From assembly GCF_900105455.1 (NCBI RefSeq), contig NZ_FNSF01000005.1:1054001-1118000 (forward strand): a stretch of 64,000 nt of DNA, read 5' to 3'. This DNA comes from Tenacibaculum sp. MAR_2009_124. GTDB lineage: Bacteria > Bacteroidota > Bacteroidia > Flavobacteriales > Flavobacteriaceae. Each line of letters begins with the position of its first letter. The first letter of the stretch is position 1. The notes under the pieces were generated by a model. It searched no databases and was not told where the DNA came from. It saw only the letters and a program-made list of their open reading frames with translations. This document shows positions 1-8,515 of this stretch, one piece after another. The translations under genes and the position numbers were made by a program.

Positions 1-2129
1 TAGTAGGAGTAGAAGAAGTATTTGAATATACTACGAACGAGAGCGATGAGGTGTATACTGTTACCTTTACGAACGTAGGTCAAAATAGAGGGAATTACGA
101 AGTAGATAAAACCATAGCTATTGGAACTATTTATAAGTATGCAGGAATTAATTCAGGGTCGTTTAGTCCTATTATTCAATTAATAGCACCAACAAAATTA
201 CAGGTAGCTGTGGTGAATTCTATGTATAAACCTTCAGAGAAAACAGAGCTTTCTACTGAGCTGGCATTTAGTGACAATGATCAAAACTTGTTTTCAGAAA
301 TTGATAATAGAGAAAATCAAAAAGTAGCGGCAAAAGTTGGATGGAAACAGCAAATCTCAAATAAAACTTGGGATGTTTCTAGTAGCTTGGATTATAAATT
401 TATTCAAAACAACTTTCAAACTGTTCAACGTTTCCAGTCAGTTGAATTTAATAGAGATTGGAATTTAGAAAATAGAGCTGGAGATCAAAACGAATTGGGA
501 GTAAAACTGTTTTTTGATAATAAAAAACACACCAAGTTTTCATATGAGTTTCAACACCTTTCTTTTTCCAATAATTTTTCAGGGAATAAGCATGCAATAC
601 AAGCAAACATAAAAAAGGAAAAAACTAGTTTTTGGTTACAAGGGAGTTGGTTAGATAACTTCACTAATTCAAGAAACGATAATTTTTACAGGATAAAATC
701 AAAAGCTATGAGAAGTTTTAATAAATCGTGGATAGGAGCTGCTGTAAATCTTGAATCTAATTCCAGAAAATTAACGGCTACCAATAATTTCGATGCTTTA
801 AGTCATAGTTTCAATGAAGTTGAAGGATTCTATGGTGTTGGAGATTCTACCAAAGTATACGTCAAAGTAGGTGTGAATTATCGTACAAATGATAGTATAA
901 AATCAAACGCATTTACACAGGTTAACAATCGTAAAACCTTCTATATAAACAGTAGACTTATTCAGAACAAAACAACCAATTTAACTGTTTTTGCAAATTA
1001 CCGTAGTACCAATAATACATTCAAAGAAAATGAAGAAGCACTCAATTCAAGAATAGCTTATAACCAACGTTTTTTTAAGAGTTTTTTGACACTTGGGACT
1101 AGTTATGAGACAACATCGGGAAATATTGCTCGGCAAGATTTTGTATATGTTAAAACAGAACCAGGACAAGGATATTATACTTGGATTGATTATAATAATG
1201 ATGGCGAACAACAATTTAATGAGTTTGAAGTAGCACAATTTCAAGATCAGGCAACCTATTTAAGAGTAGCACTCCCGAATATTCGATTTGTTCCAACGCA
1301 AAGAGTAAAATGGAAACAATCCGTTACTCTAAATCCGCAAATATGGAAAGCAAAAAAAGGATTGATAAAGTTACTGTCGCATTTCTATAATCAAACCTAT
1401 GTTACTATTGACAATGAACGATTAAAGGAAGAAGGAGGGTTTCATTGGAATCCCTTTCAGATGGATGGAGAAGAATTATTAGGGCTAACATTTAATATTA
1501 GAAATAACTTTTATTTCAATAGAAGTTTGCAAAAGTATAGTTGGACGTATTCTTATGGAAAGTCGAGAAACAAACAGCAATTTTCAATTGGAACTCAAGA
1601 AAATAATTCACTCATTCATCAACTAGAGTTTCAGCATAAATTAACCAAGTTTTGGTTGTTTGAGGCGAAAGGAGCACTTTCAGAAAATCAATTGCAAACC
1701 GAAAATTTAGCTAATAGAAATTATAACATTCAAATTAAAGAAGTGCAACCTAAACTAACCTTTTTATATAATAAGGATCATAAGTTTTCTTTTTTCTATC
1801 ATTTAAAAGATAAAGAAAATATTGAAAAGGACTTTGAAAAGCTCCAGCTACAGAAATTAGGATTGTCATACTTTTTCTTAAGTCCAAAGAAAAATCAGTT
1901 AACAGCTGACGTTACTATGTTCATTAACAATTTTAGCGGAAATGAAAATTCTCCAGTAGGATATCAGATGCTAGAAGGTTTACAAGTAGGAAGAAACTAT
2001 ACTTGGAGTTTACTCTGGAATCAAAAACTGACTTCCATTTTAAATTTATCGTTAAATTATTTTGGAAGAAAAAGTGAGGGTTCGACAACAATACATTCAG
2101 GAACTGTACAATTAAAAGCCATTTTTTAA
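1..2129 (+). CDS. Large surface/outer-membrane protein, C-terminal part (5' end outside window)
   Basis: The frame is open from the first complete codon at position 3, with no stop upstream of the GTG at 51, so the gene begins before the window. The visible ~709 residues are rich in alternating polar/aromatic beta-strand-like segments and end in a phenylalanine (KAIF), as outer-membrane barrel proteins often do. A canonical EF-hand-type loop (DYNNDGEQQFNE, D at 1188-1190) sits in the middle, suggesting one calcium site. I do not recognise a named family; long barrel-like proteins of this style are common in Flavobacteriaceae. Function unknown. Location in the outer membrane is an inference from composition. 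Confidence 0.75.
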   Translation, partial: VGVEEVFEYTTNESDEVYTVTFTNVGQNRGNYEVDKTIAIGTIYKYAGINSGSFSPIIQLIAPTKLQVAVVNSMYKPSEKTELSTELAFSDNDQNLFSEIDNRENQKVAAKVGWKQQISNKTWDVSSSLDYKFIQNNFQTVQRFQSVEFNRDWNLENRAGDQNELGVKLFFDNKKHTKFSYEFQHLSFSNNFSGNKHAIQANIKKEKTSFWLQGSWLDNFTNSRNDNFYRIKSKAMRSFNKSWIGAAVNLESNSRKLTATNNFDALSHSFNEVEGFYGVGDSTKVYVKVGVNYRTNDSIKSNAFTQVNNRKTFYINSRLIQNKTTNLTVFANYRSTNNTFKENEEALNSRIAYNQRFFKSFLTLGTSYETTSGNIARQDFVYVKTEPGQGYYTWIDYNNDGEQQFNEFEVAQFQDQATYLRVALPNIRFVPTQRVKWKQSVTLNPQIWKAKKGLIKLLSHFYNQTYVTIDNERLKEEGGFHWNPFQMDGEELLGLTFNIRNNFYFNRSLQKYSWTYSYGKSRNKQQFSIGTQENNSLIHQLEFQHKLTKFWLFEAKGALSENQLQTENLANRNYNIQIKEVQPKLTFLYNKDHKFSFFYHLKDKENIEKDFEKLQLQKLGLSYFFLSPKKNQLTADVTMFINNFSGNENSPVGYQMLEGLQVGRNYTWSLLWNQKLTSILNLSLNYFGRKSEGSTTIHSGTVQLKAIF

Positions 2130-2209
2130 GTATGTTTGTGGTATAATAATTGCAGAGAATAAGCCTTTAAACAAGATAAAAACAAAATCAAAAAATAAAA
2201 AAGAAACCA

Positions 2210-2686
2210 ATGAAAAAAATAATTGTAGCCCTTGTATTATTTGCAGGTACTTTCGCAAACGCGCAACAAGAAGTAAAGATCGACATTGCTGATGGAATCA
2301 TATTAAAAACCTTAGAGCTCTCTTACGAGTATTATTTGAGTGATCAATCGTCGGTAGGTTTATCAGCGCTTTTTAATTTTGAGAAGGAAAGTGCGGATTT
2401 CAGATATAATGAAGATCAAATGTTCACACCTTATTTTCGTCATTACTTTACCAGTAATAGAAACTGGAATCATTTTGGAGAAATATTTTTAGGAATTAAT
2501 TCTGGGACAAAGGATTCAAGAGAATATACAGACGGAGCCATTGGAATTGCTGCTGGTTCAAAATATGTTTCTAACGGAGGTCTAGTTGTTGGTGCTTATG
2601 TCGGAATTGGAAGAAACATGTTTACTTCAGATTCTTATGCAGTTGTGCCAAGAGTTGGAGTAAATGTTGGGTATCGATTTAACTAA
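2210..2686 (+). CDS. Small outer-membrane beta-barrel protein
   Basis: 158 residues with a clear Sec signal peptide (MKKIIVALVLFAGTFANAQQ, cleavage after NA-Q). The mature part consists of short amphipathic strands with Gly/aromatic girdles and ends in GYRFN, typical of 8-strand barrels such as the OMP_b-brl/DUF3575-like families. It probably sits in the outer membrane; no enzymatic motif is visible. It starts 80 bases after the upstream surface-protein gene. A TAnnTTTG match (TATGTTTG, 2131-2138) lies in the gap, but without a good -33 element. A terminator follows. The family assignment is by pattern only. Confidence 0.75.
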   Translation: MKKIIVALVLFAGTFANAQQEVKIDIADGIILKTLELSYEYYLSDQSSVGLSALFNFEKESADFRYNEDQMFTPYFRHYFTSNRNWNHFGEIFLGINSGTKDSREYTDGAIGIAAGSKYVSNGGLVVGAYVGIGRNMFTSDSYAVVPRVGVNVGYRFN

Positions 2687-2710
2687 TCTTATATCAAATA
2701 AAAAAATATG

Positions 2711-2737
2711 AAAACTCACTTTTAAGTGAGTTTTTTT
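2711..2737. terminator. Bidirectional terminator between convergent genes
   Basis: Arms AAACTCACTT (2712-2721) and AAGTGAGTTT (2724-2733) enclose a 2-base loop, followed by a T-run on the + strand and preceded by an A-rich run, so it can work on both strands. The brnQ stop codon (2722-2724, minus strand) lies inside the hairpin, which means the terminator is partly coding. Confidence 0.85.
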
Positions 2738-4005
2738 GTTGGCTGTAAGTTTTCAAAAACATTAACTATAATCAATACAATAAATGCTGGAAGTACCCAT
2801 CCCAAATGATGATTTGCAAAAGGAATTAAATTTGTAGCAGAAGCAAGGATGTTTTTATCAAAAAACTGTAAAAAATCGGGAGTGCTAAAAATAAAAGTAG
2901 TGACGATAACTAACTTAAAAGTAGTTGAACTCGCAAATTTCGTAGGTAAAACATTCAAAACAATTAACATAATCGTTATTGGATAAATAAACCTTAATGC
3001 AGGAATTGCTACAATAATAATTTTGTGCACATCAAATTGACCAACAGCAACACCTAAAACACACCCAACTAAGGCCGTTATAAAGTAAGCTTTTGAAGAA
3101 TCTTTAAATAATCCCTTAAAATAATCAGCAGTTCCTGTTATAATACCAACAGCTGTCGTAAAACATGCAAGAGCTACTAATACACTTAATAAAGTAGCAC
3201 CAATATTTCCTAAAGTTTGCAAACTTAAAGATGAAAGCACTTCTGCTCTCGTTGCACCTTCTTTAAAAGTTGTATTAAACAAGGCTCCATTAAAAATAAG
3301 GCCGGCATAAATGACCAATAAACCCGTTGCGGCAATAATACCAGCTCTGGTTATAAAACGTTGTTTTAGTGTAAAAGAAGCATTTTTTTTGAAGTTCATA
3401 GAAATAACTAAAACGCCCCCAACGACAATAGCTCCAATGGCATCAAAAGTTTGGTACCCTTCCAAAATACCACTGACTAAAGGAGTCTTAAATGTGCTCG
3501 CTAACATGGTGCTTGGAGGGTTGAATATTCCGATACAAATAATTGCTAACAAGATAAGAATGATGAGTGGAGTTAAAAACTTTCCTAAAAGTTCTAATAC
3601 CTTCGACCTGTTTAATGTAAAAACAAATACCAATGAAAAATAAATAAAACTTGTAATTAATGAGTTTAATTCAAAGTAAGGAGCAATAGCCATTTCATGA
3701 GTTACCGAAGCTGTTCTTGGGGCAGGTAAGGCAATAGAAATGATGTAAACAATAATACAGTAAAAGGTGCTAAAAATAGGTGAAACTTTTTTACCAAAAT
3801 CGTACATCGTTCCTTGAAGTTTAGCATGCGCTAAAATCCCTAAAAAAGGAATAATTACAGCGGTTAAAAAAAAACCTAGAGTTACGAAAGACCATGAATC
3901 ACCAGCACTTTTCCCTAAAGAAGGAGGAAGAATAAGGTTTCCAGCTCCAAAAAACATAGAAAATAAAGCAAAGCCAATTATAAATACTTCTTTAGTTTTG
4001 TTCAT
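2722..4005 (-). CDS. brnQ: Branched-chain amino acid carrier protein BrnQ
   Basis: A 427-residue, very hydrophobic protein with about 12 membrane helices. The N-terminus (GFALFSMFFGAGNLILPPSLG) is the hallmark of the BrnQ/LIVCS family, which imports leucine, isoleucine and valine with Na+ or H+. The length is normal for the family (about 430-440). The start ATG is at 4003-4005, and the gene is convergent with the small barrel protein and divergent from the hydrolase at 4045. It sits in the cytoplasmic membrane. Nothing is missing or truncated. Confidence 0.93.
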   Translation of the reverse strand: MNKTKEVFIIGFALFSMFFGAGNLILPPSLGKSAGDSWSFVTLGFFLTAVIIPFLGILAHAKLQGTMYDFGKKVSPIFSTFYCIIVYIISIALPAPRTASVTHEMAIAPYFELNSLITSFIYFSLVFVFTLNRSKVLELLGKFLTPLIILILLAIICIGIFNPPSTMLASTFKTPLVSGILEGYQTFDAIGAIVVGGVLVISMNFKKNASFTLKQRFITRAGIIAATGLLVIYAGLIFNGALFNTTFKEGATRAEVLSSLSLQTLGNIGATLLSVLVALACFTTAVGIITGTADYFKGLFKDSSKAYFITALVGCVLGVAVGQFDVHKIIIVAIPALRFIYPITIMLIVLNVLPTKFASSTTFKLVIVTTFIFSTPDFLQFFDKNILASATNLIPFANHHLGWVLPAFIVLIIVNVFENLQPTKKLT

Positions 4006-4026
4006 ACCGTAACAAATTTATCTTTG
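3998..4026 (+). promoter_or_regulatory. Bacteroidota-type promoter for the alpha/beta hydrolase
   Basis: TTG at 3998-4000 (within a TTTTG run), an 18-base spacer and TATCTTTG (TAnnTTTG) at 4019-4026. Transcription would start around 4031, giving a leader of about 14 bases before the ATG at 4045. The -33 part overlaps the beginning of brnQ on the other strand. Confidence 0.6.
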
Positions 4027-4044
4027 TCCGAATATAGGTTAAAA

Positions 4045-4815
4045 ATGATTGTAAAATATAAGGAATCAGAAGTTTTTTATACTGATAAAGGGAAAGGAAG
4101 TGCCGTTGTTTTATTGCACGGTTTTCTAGAAAATCATTCCATGTGGAATGAAGTGTCTGGGGAACTATCAAAGAAAAATCGTGTTATTACGGTTGATCTA
4201 TTAGGACATGGGAAGACAGATAGTGTAGGTTATATTCATTTAATGTCGGAAATGGCTTTGGTAGTGCAAACGGTTTTAAAAAAGCTTCGAATTCGTAAAT
4301 CGTATTTTATAGGTCATTCAATGGGGGGGTATGTGTCTTTAGAGTTTGCAAAATTATTTCCAGAGAAAGTGAAAGGAATTTGTTTAATGAATTCCACTTC
4401 ACAAGAAGATACCGAAGAGCGAAAAAGAATTCGTAAAGGAGCGAATGAAATAGCCAAGAAGCATCTTACAAAACTTATCCAGAATGCAATTCCTAATTTA
4501 TTTGCTGAAGATTCTAAAGAGAAGAATTCTGAAAAGATTAAAGAGGTTTTGGAGCAAGCGAAACAAACTTCAGTGAGAGGTTACATGGCTGCGAATGAAG
4601 GAATGTTGTTAAGAACAAATAACGAAGAAGTTTTAAAGCAATTTGAAAAGAGAGCGATCATTGTAGGAAAAAACGATCCTGTTTTGAATTATGATACGAT
4701 CGTAAAAGAAGCGAAAAGAACAAATACAACTCTTGTTGAATTTTCAAATGGTCATATGAGTCATATTGAAAACAAAGAGCTTTTAATCGACTTCTTAAAA
4801 CAATTTGTAAAATAA
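4045..4815 (+). CDS. Alpha/beta hydrolase
   Basis: A 256-residue protein from the ATG at 4045; a TTG at 4024 is in frame but falls inside the promoter -7 box, so I prefer 4045. It carries the fold's markers: oxyanion HGF (VVLLHGF, about residue 25), nucleophile elbow GHSMGGY with Ser92, acid in KNDPVL, and the final His in NGHMSHIEN. No signal peptide, so cytoplasmic. The substrate cannot be read from the sequence; relatives are esterases or hydrolases of the BioH/MhpC type. It is a single gene, upstream of upp by 69 bases. Confidence 0.9.
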   Translation: MIVKYKESEVFYTDKGKGSAVVLLHGFLENHSMWNEVSGELSKKNRVITVDLLGHGKTDSVGYIHLMSEMALVVQTVLKKLRIRKSYFIGHSMGGYVSLEFAKLFPEKVKGICLMNSTSQEDTEERKRIRKGANEIAKKHLTKLIQNAIPNLFAEDSKEKNSEKIKEVLEQAKQTSVRGYMAANEGMLLRTNNEEVLKQFEKRAIIVGKNDPVLNYDTIVKEAKRTNTTLVEFSNGHMSHIENKELLIDFLKQFVK

Positions 4816-4884
4816 AATTGATTCAGCTTCGTAATTTTATAGAAGCTTTTTAACTTAGCCTAGTTACTTCAAAAAAGATTTTAT

Positions 4885-5538
4885 ATGAATATACATCACC
4901 TATCCCAAGAGAATTCAATAGTAAATAAGTTTTTAGCTGAAATCAGAGATGTTTCCATTCAAAAGGACGCCATGCGTTTTAGAAGAAATATTGAAAGAAT
5001 TGGTGAGGTTTTGGGGTATGAGCTGAGTAAGAAGTTAAATTATACAAAAATTGTTGCCACAACACCGTTGGGAAAAAAAGAAACCACAATTCCTGAAAGT
5101 GATGTGGTATTATGTTCCATACTTAGGGCAGGACTTCCATTGCATCAGGGAATTTTGAATTATTTTGATGACGCAGAAAATGCGTTTATTTCTGCCTATC
5201 GCCATCACCCAAAAAACGATGAAAATTTTGAAATAGTTGTCGAATATTTTGCATCTCCATCTATTGAAAACAAAACATTATTATTAATTGACCCTATGCT
5301 AGCAACTGGAAAATCGCTAGTAGCGGTGCTTGAAGGAGTGTTAAAGCACGGTACACCAAAGAAAATCCATATAGTTTCTGTAATCGGTTCAGAAGAGGGC
5401 GTTACTTATGTAAAAGAAAACTTCCCTAAAAACACGGAGCTTTGGATTGCCGCTATTGATAAAGATTTAAACGATAAAGGATATATTGTTCCAGGCTTAG
5501 GTGATGCTGGAGATTTGGCTTTTGGAACAAAAATGTAA
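4885..5538 (+). CDS. upp: Uracil phosphoribosyltransferase
   Basis: 217 residues. It converts uracil and PRPP to UMP (pyrimidine salvage). The PRPP-binding motif LLIDPMLATGKSL is at about residues 133-145, and the C-terminal uracil-binding segment GLGDAGDLAFGTK is present, with Leu where many homologues have Arg or another residue. Length fits the family (about 208-217). It ends 10 bases before the convergent DUF6427 gene. In flavobacteria upp is commonly next to DUF6427/DUF6341, which supports the naming of those neighbours. Confidence 0.95.
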   Translation: MNIHHLSQENSIVNKFLAEIRDVSIQKDAMRFRRNIERIGEVLGYELSKKLNYTKIVATTPLGKKETTIPESDVVLCSILRAGLPLHQGILNYFDDAENAFISAYRHHPKNDENFEIVVEYFASPSIENKTLLLIDPMLATGKSLVAVLEGVLKHGTPKKIHIVSVIGSEEGVTYVKENFPKNTELWIAAIDKDLNDKGYIVPGLGDAGDLAFGTKM

Positions 5539-5548
5539 GCAATGCGTT

Positions 5549-6454
5549 TTAAGTAAAAACCAATACAAACGAAGAAATTAAGAAAAGTAAAATAAAAACA
5601 TCAGCTAACCATCTTTTTTTAATCAATTCAACGCCGTTTGCCAGAACAACAGAGGTAGGAAATAGCAAGTACATAAATTCTACTCCAGTTCGTTCAGGAA
5701 CTTGTAAAAATACAACCCCAGAAAGGATAAGATGCAACAAGATAAGTATCCAGTTTTTTCTGAATTTATTCAAAACAGCAAGTGTTCTTGGAGACTTCAG
5801 TATAATCGATAAAAACGTAAATACTCCAATAAAAAGAATGGAAAACAAAAAGTTTTTTGAAGAATACAAATGGTAGTCAAATACAATTCTCCAAGAGAAA
5901 AGATTTGAAAATTGTTCAGTTTTATCGTACCAAAAGCAGTAAGTATAATAAAAAAAGACAGGAACAAAATAACCTAAAACAGGAATAAGTAAGGTTCTAT
6001 AAGTAAGTTGATTGTGCAAATAAACCGCTATATAAAGTAAAAAAATGAATATAAAGGTGTAGGGTTCAAGAATAAATGAAATACCTAACCATAATCCAGC
6101 GTCAAAAAGTTTTTGGTATACTTTTTTAGAAGTTTGCACGCTATAAGCTTTTCTAAAAAGTAATAAGCAGATTAAGTTTGCATAAAATATAGAGTTGATT
6201 TCTATATGCTTAATAAAAAAACCTATGAGTATTACATAAAACAGAAAGGCAAAACTATTGTCAAACGTAACTTCGTTTTTTAAAACTATAAAGTTGTAAA
6301 TAGAAAATACAATAATGAATAAAAAGACTTCTTTTCCAGCGGAAAAAAATGAAATATTCTTCAAAAATAAAGCGATACCAAAATAGATTAGGAATAGTAA
6401 GAAGAGTACTACAAAATTAACAGGTTTAGATTTGCTGAAAAAATTGGCTAACAT
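5549..6454 (-). CDS. DUF6427 family polytopic membrane protein
   Basis: 301 residues from the ATG at 6454 (MLANFFSKSKPVNF). An in-frame ATG 39 bases further upstream lies over the divergent promoter and is less likely. There are about 8-10 hydrophobic helices, and some aromatic/His-containing loops resemble polytopic transferases (for example YHLYSSKNF). It matches what I recall as the flavobacterial family DUF6427; the function is unknown. It is divergent from DUF6341 with only 42 bases between the starts and convergent with upp. Confidence 0.75.
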   Translation of the reverse strand: MLANFFSKSKPVNFVVLFLLFLIYFGIALFLKNISFFSAGKEVFLFIIVFSIYNFIVLKNEVTFDNSFAFLFYVILIGFFIKHIEINSIFYANLICLLLFRKAYSVQTSKKVYQKLFDAGLWLGISFILEPYTFIFIFLLYIAVYLHNQLTYRTLLIPVLGYFVPVFFYYTYCFWYDKTEQFSNLFSWRIVFDYHLYSSKNFLFSILFIGVFTFLSIILKSPRTLAVLNKFRKNWILILLHLILSGVVFLQVPERTGVEFMYLLFPTSVVLANGVELIKKRWLADVFILLFLISSFVLVFT

Positions 6455-6474
6455 CGATTGTTTTATTATTTTTG
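6444..6474 (+). promoter_or_regulatory. Promoter of DUF6341-trmB-lysE genes
   Basis: TTG at 6444-6446, a 20-base spacer and TATTTTTG (TAnnTTTG) at 6467-6474. The start codon at 6497 follows after about 22 bases. The promoter overlaps the first codons of the divergent DUF6427 gene. Confidence 0.6.
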
Positions 6475-6496
6475 CAGTCGTAAAGATAATCAAGTT

Positions 6497-6715
6497 ATGT
6501 TAGGATTAAATATTTTTAGATTAATTGGAGACTTATTCTCAATGTTATTAAAGCCATTTGAATGGATTCGTCTTACTTTAGCAAAGGGAGATGCTGGATG
6601 GTGGACTTCTAACGCTGTAAATTGGTTGTTTTTATTAGTACTTATTTTATTATTAGGGTACTGGATGGGACAAGCGCTGAAATTTAAGCGTGAAGGAACA
6701 GAAGACAGAGCTTAA
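6497..6715 (+). CDS. DUF6341 family small membrane protein
   Basis: 72 residues from the ATG at 6497 (MLGLNIFRLIGDLFSML); a longer in-frame version would start inside the promoter. It has one amphipathic N-terminal helix and one clear membrane helix (WLFLLVLILLLGYWMGQAL). It resembles the small flavobacterial family that sits with DUF6427 and upp. Function unknown. It is 11 bases upstream of trmB, so likely co-transcribed. Confidence 0.75.
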   Translation: MLGLNIFRLIGDLFSMLLKPFEWIRLTLAKGDAGWWTSNAVNWLFLLVLILLLGYWMGQALKFKREGTEDRA

Positions 6716-6726
6716 TTCACTTACAC

Positions 6727-7398
6727 TTGGGAAGTAAAAATAAATTAAAACGTTTCAAAGAAAATGAAACGTTTGATAACGTAATTCAGCCTACAAGAGA
6801 AGAAGTTGTTTCAGATTTTCAATACAAAGGAAAATGGAATGATTTTTTTGGAAATGATAATCCTATTGTTTTAGAATTAGGATGTGGTAAGGGGGAATAT
6901 ACAATTGCCTTAGCTGAAAAAAATCCCGAGAAGAACTTCATCGGAATTGATATTAAAGGAGCACGGTTTTGGAGAGGAGCAAAAACGGCTATTGAAGAGA
7001 ACATGAATAATGTTGCTTTCATTAGGACGCAAATAGAATTAATCGATTTTATTTTTGCTGAAAGCGAAGTTTCTGAAATATGGATCACCTTCCCAGATCC
7101 TCAAATTAAATACAAAAGGACAAAACATCGTCTTACTAATTCTGAATTCCTGAAGAAATATCAGCATATCATAACGCCTGAAGGAACCATTAATTTGAAA
7201 ACAGATAGTGAGTTTATGCATGGCTATACTTTAGGTTTATTGCATGGTGAAGGTCATGAAATATTACATGCCAATCACGATGTGTACAAGAATCATTACT
7301 CGCCTGGAGAGGTTGTTGAAACACAAACTTTTTACGAAAAACAATATTTAGAGCAAGGAAAACCAATTACATACGTCAAATTTAGAGTGAAGTATTAA
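6727..7398 (+). CDS. trmB: tRNA (guanine(46)-N7)-methyltransferase TrmB
   Basis: 223 residues. It methylates N7 of G46 in the tRNA variable loop using S-adenosylmethionine. SAM-binding VLELGCGKGEYT is at about residues 47-58, and the family signature is TFPDPQIKYKRTKHR. The start is TTG at 6727: the product then begins MGSKNKLKRFKENETF, which matches the N-terminus I know from flavobacterial TrmB. There is no in-frame ATG close by. Co-transcribed with DUF6341 and lysE. Confidence 0.93.
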   Translation: MGSKNKLKRFKENETFDNVIQPTREEVVSDFQYKGKWNDFFGNDNPIVLELGCGKGEYTIALAEKNPEKNFIGIDIKGARFWRGAKTAIEENMNNVAFIRTQIELIDFIFAESEVSEIWITFPDPQIKYKRTKHRLTNSEFLKKYQHIITPEGTINLKTDSEFMHGYTLGLLHGEGHEILHANHDVYKNHYSPGEVVETQTFYEKQYLEQGKPITYVKFRVKY

Positions 7399-7407
7399 AA
7401 CTCTCTA

Positions 7408-8019
7408 ATGATTTTATTGTATTTGTTACTCGGATTTGTAACCGCTTTTTTAGGATACCTTCCACCGAGTATTCTTAATATTACTGCAAGCAAAATTAGA
7501 TTGCAAAGAAATAAAACCGCCGCAAAACAGTTTGTTTTAGGTGTGGTATTGGTGGTTGCTATTCAATTGTTCGTAGCATTCATAATCGTTTCTTACTTAA
7601 ATAAAGCACCTGTTTTATTAGGAACTTTAAAGAAGATTTCTATTGTTGTGTTTGTTTTAATTTCATCCTTTTTTATATATAAAGGATTAAAAACACAAAA
7701 CACCAGATATAAAAAAAGTATAAAAAACAGCTTTTTTCTTGGACTCTCTCTTTCTTTAATTAACATGTTTGCTATTCCTTTTTTTATCGTCGGATATAGT
7801 TATTATCACTCTAAAGGATATATTATGGATGATAAAATTTCATTAATTATTTATACAATGGGAACTGCTTTAGGAGTGTACATGGCATTAACAGGGTATG
7901 TTTTCTTAGCAGATAAATACCAGTACAAATTATTAGAGAAAGTAAAGTACTTCAACCTTTTTATAGGAGGGGCCGCTGGTGTAGTTGCATGCTATTCACT
8001 CATAATATTGTATTTTTAG
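7408..8019 (+). CDS. LysE/RhtB-family exporter
   Basis: 203 residues with six predicted membrane helices and the N-terminal GFVTAFLGYLPPSILNI segment, the equivalent of the family's PGP region. LysE-superfamily proteins export amino acids or other small solutes; the substrate is not readable. It lies 9 bases after trmB and 3 bases before the alkyltransferase-like gene, so the three are probably one transcript. Confidence 0.8.
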   Translation: MILLYLLLGFVTAFLGYLPPSILNITASKIRLQRNKTAAKQFVLGVVLVVAIQLFVAFIIVSYLNKAPVLLGTLKKISIVVFVLISSFFIYKGLKTQNTRYKKSIKNSFFLGLSLSLINMFAIPFFIVGYSYYHSKGYIMDDKISLIIYTMGTALGVYMALTGYVFLADKYQYKLLEKVKYFNLFIGGAAGVVACYSLIILYF

Positions 8020-8022
8020 CAT

Positions 8023-8355
8023 ATGGGAGATTCTGATAATTTTTTTGAAAAAGTCTATAAGGTGGCCAGGTTAATTCCTTATGGAAGAGTTACCAGTTAT
8101 GGGGCGATAGCCAGATACTTAGGAGCAGCTCGATCTGCTAGAATGGTGGGATGGGCAATGAATAATTCAGGGTCTTTAGAAGAAGAAGTCCCAGCACATA
8201 GAGTGGTAAACAGAAAAGGTATATTAACTGGGAAACATCACTTTCAAGGAACCAATTTAATGCAACAATTATTAGAGAGTGAAGGAGTTGAGGTGGTTGA
8301 TAGTGAAATCCAAAATTTTGAAAAGGTTTTTTGGGATCCAGCCAAAAATTTATAA
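8023..8355 (+). CDS. Alkyltransferase-like protein (MGMT family without the active cysteine)
   Basis: 110 residues covering only the C-terminal DNA-binding domain of O6-alkylguanine-DNA alkyltransferase. The helix-turn-helix region (IPYGRVTSYGAIARYLG) with its arginine finger is intact. The catalytic PCHRV motif reads PAHRVV, with Ala58 in place of Cys. That makes it an ATL-type protein, which binds O6-alkylguanine lesions and passes them to nucleotide excision repair instead of repairing them (established for ATL1/eATL). Last gene of the trmB-lysE run. Confidence 0.9.
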   Translation: MGDSDNFFEKVYKVARLIPYGRVTSYGAIARYLGAARSARMVGWAMNNSGSLEEEVPAHRVVNRKGILTGKHHFQGTNLMQQLLESEGVEVVDSEIQNFEKVFWDPAKNL

Positions 8356-8446
8356 TAGTCATCTGGTAAAGGGTTTACCATAAGTTCAGTTTATAAAACC
8401 ATAAATTTTGATAATTCAAAGACTTTAAAATCTAAGTGTTATAGCG

Positions 8447-8454
8447 TATCTTTG
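8447..8454 (+). promoter_or_regulatory. -7 element of the mrp promoter
   Basis: TATCTTTG matches TAnnTTTG exactly, 62 bases before the mrp start. No clear TTG is found at the -33 distance, so only the -7 box is supported. Confidence 0.4.
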
Positions 8455-8515
8455 TGAACTGGTAGAATATATAAATTACAAGCGTAAAGCAAGTTGTATA
8501 AAGCGAATAGCAGAA

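Noticed and set aside
3311-3643. 110-codon open frame on the + strand inside brnQ
   Set aside because: It is antisense to a clear BrnQ gene and has no family features of its own.
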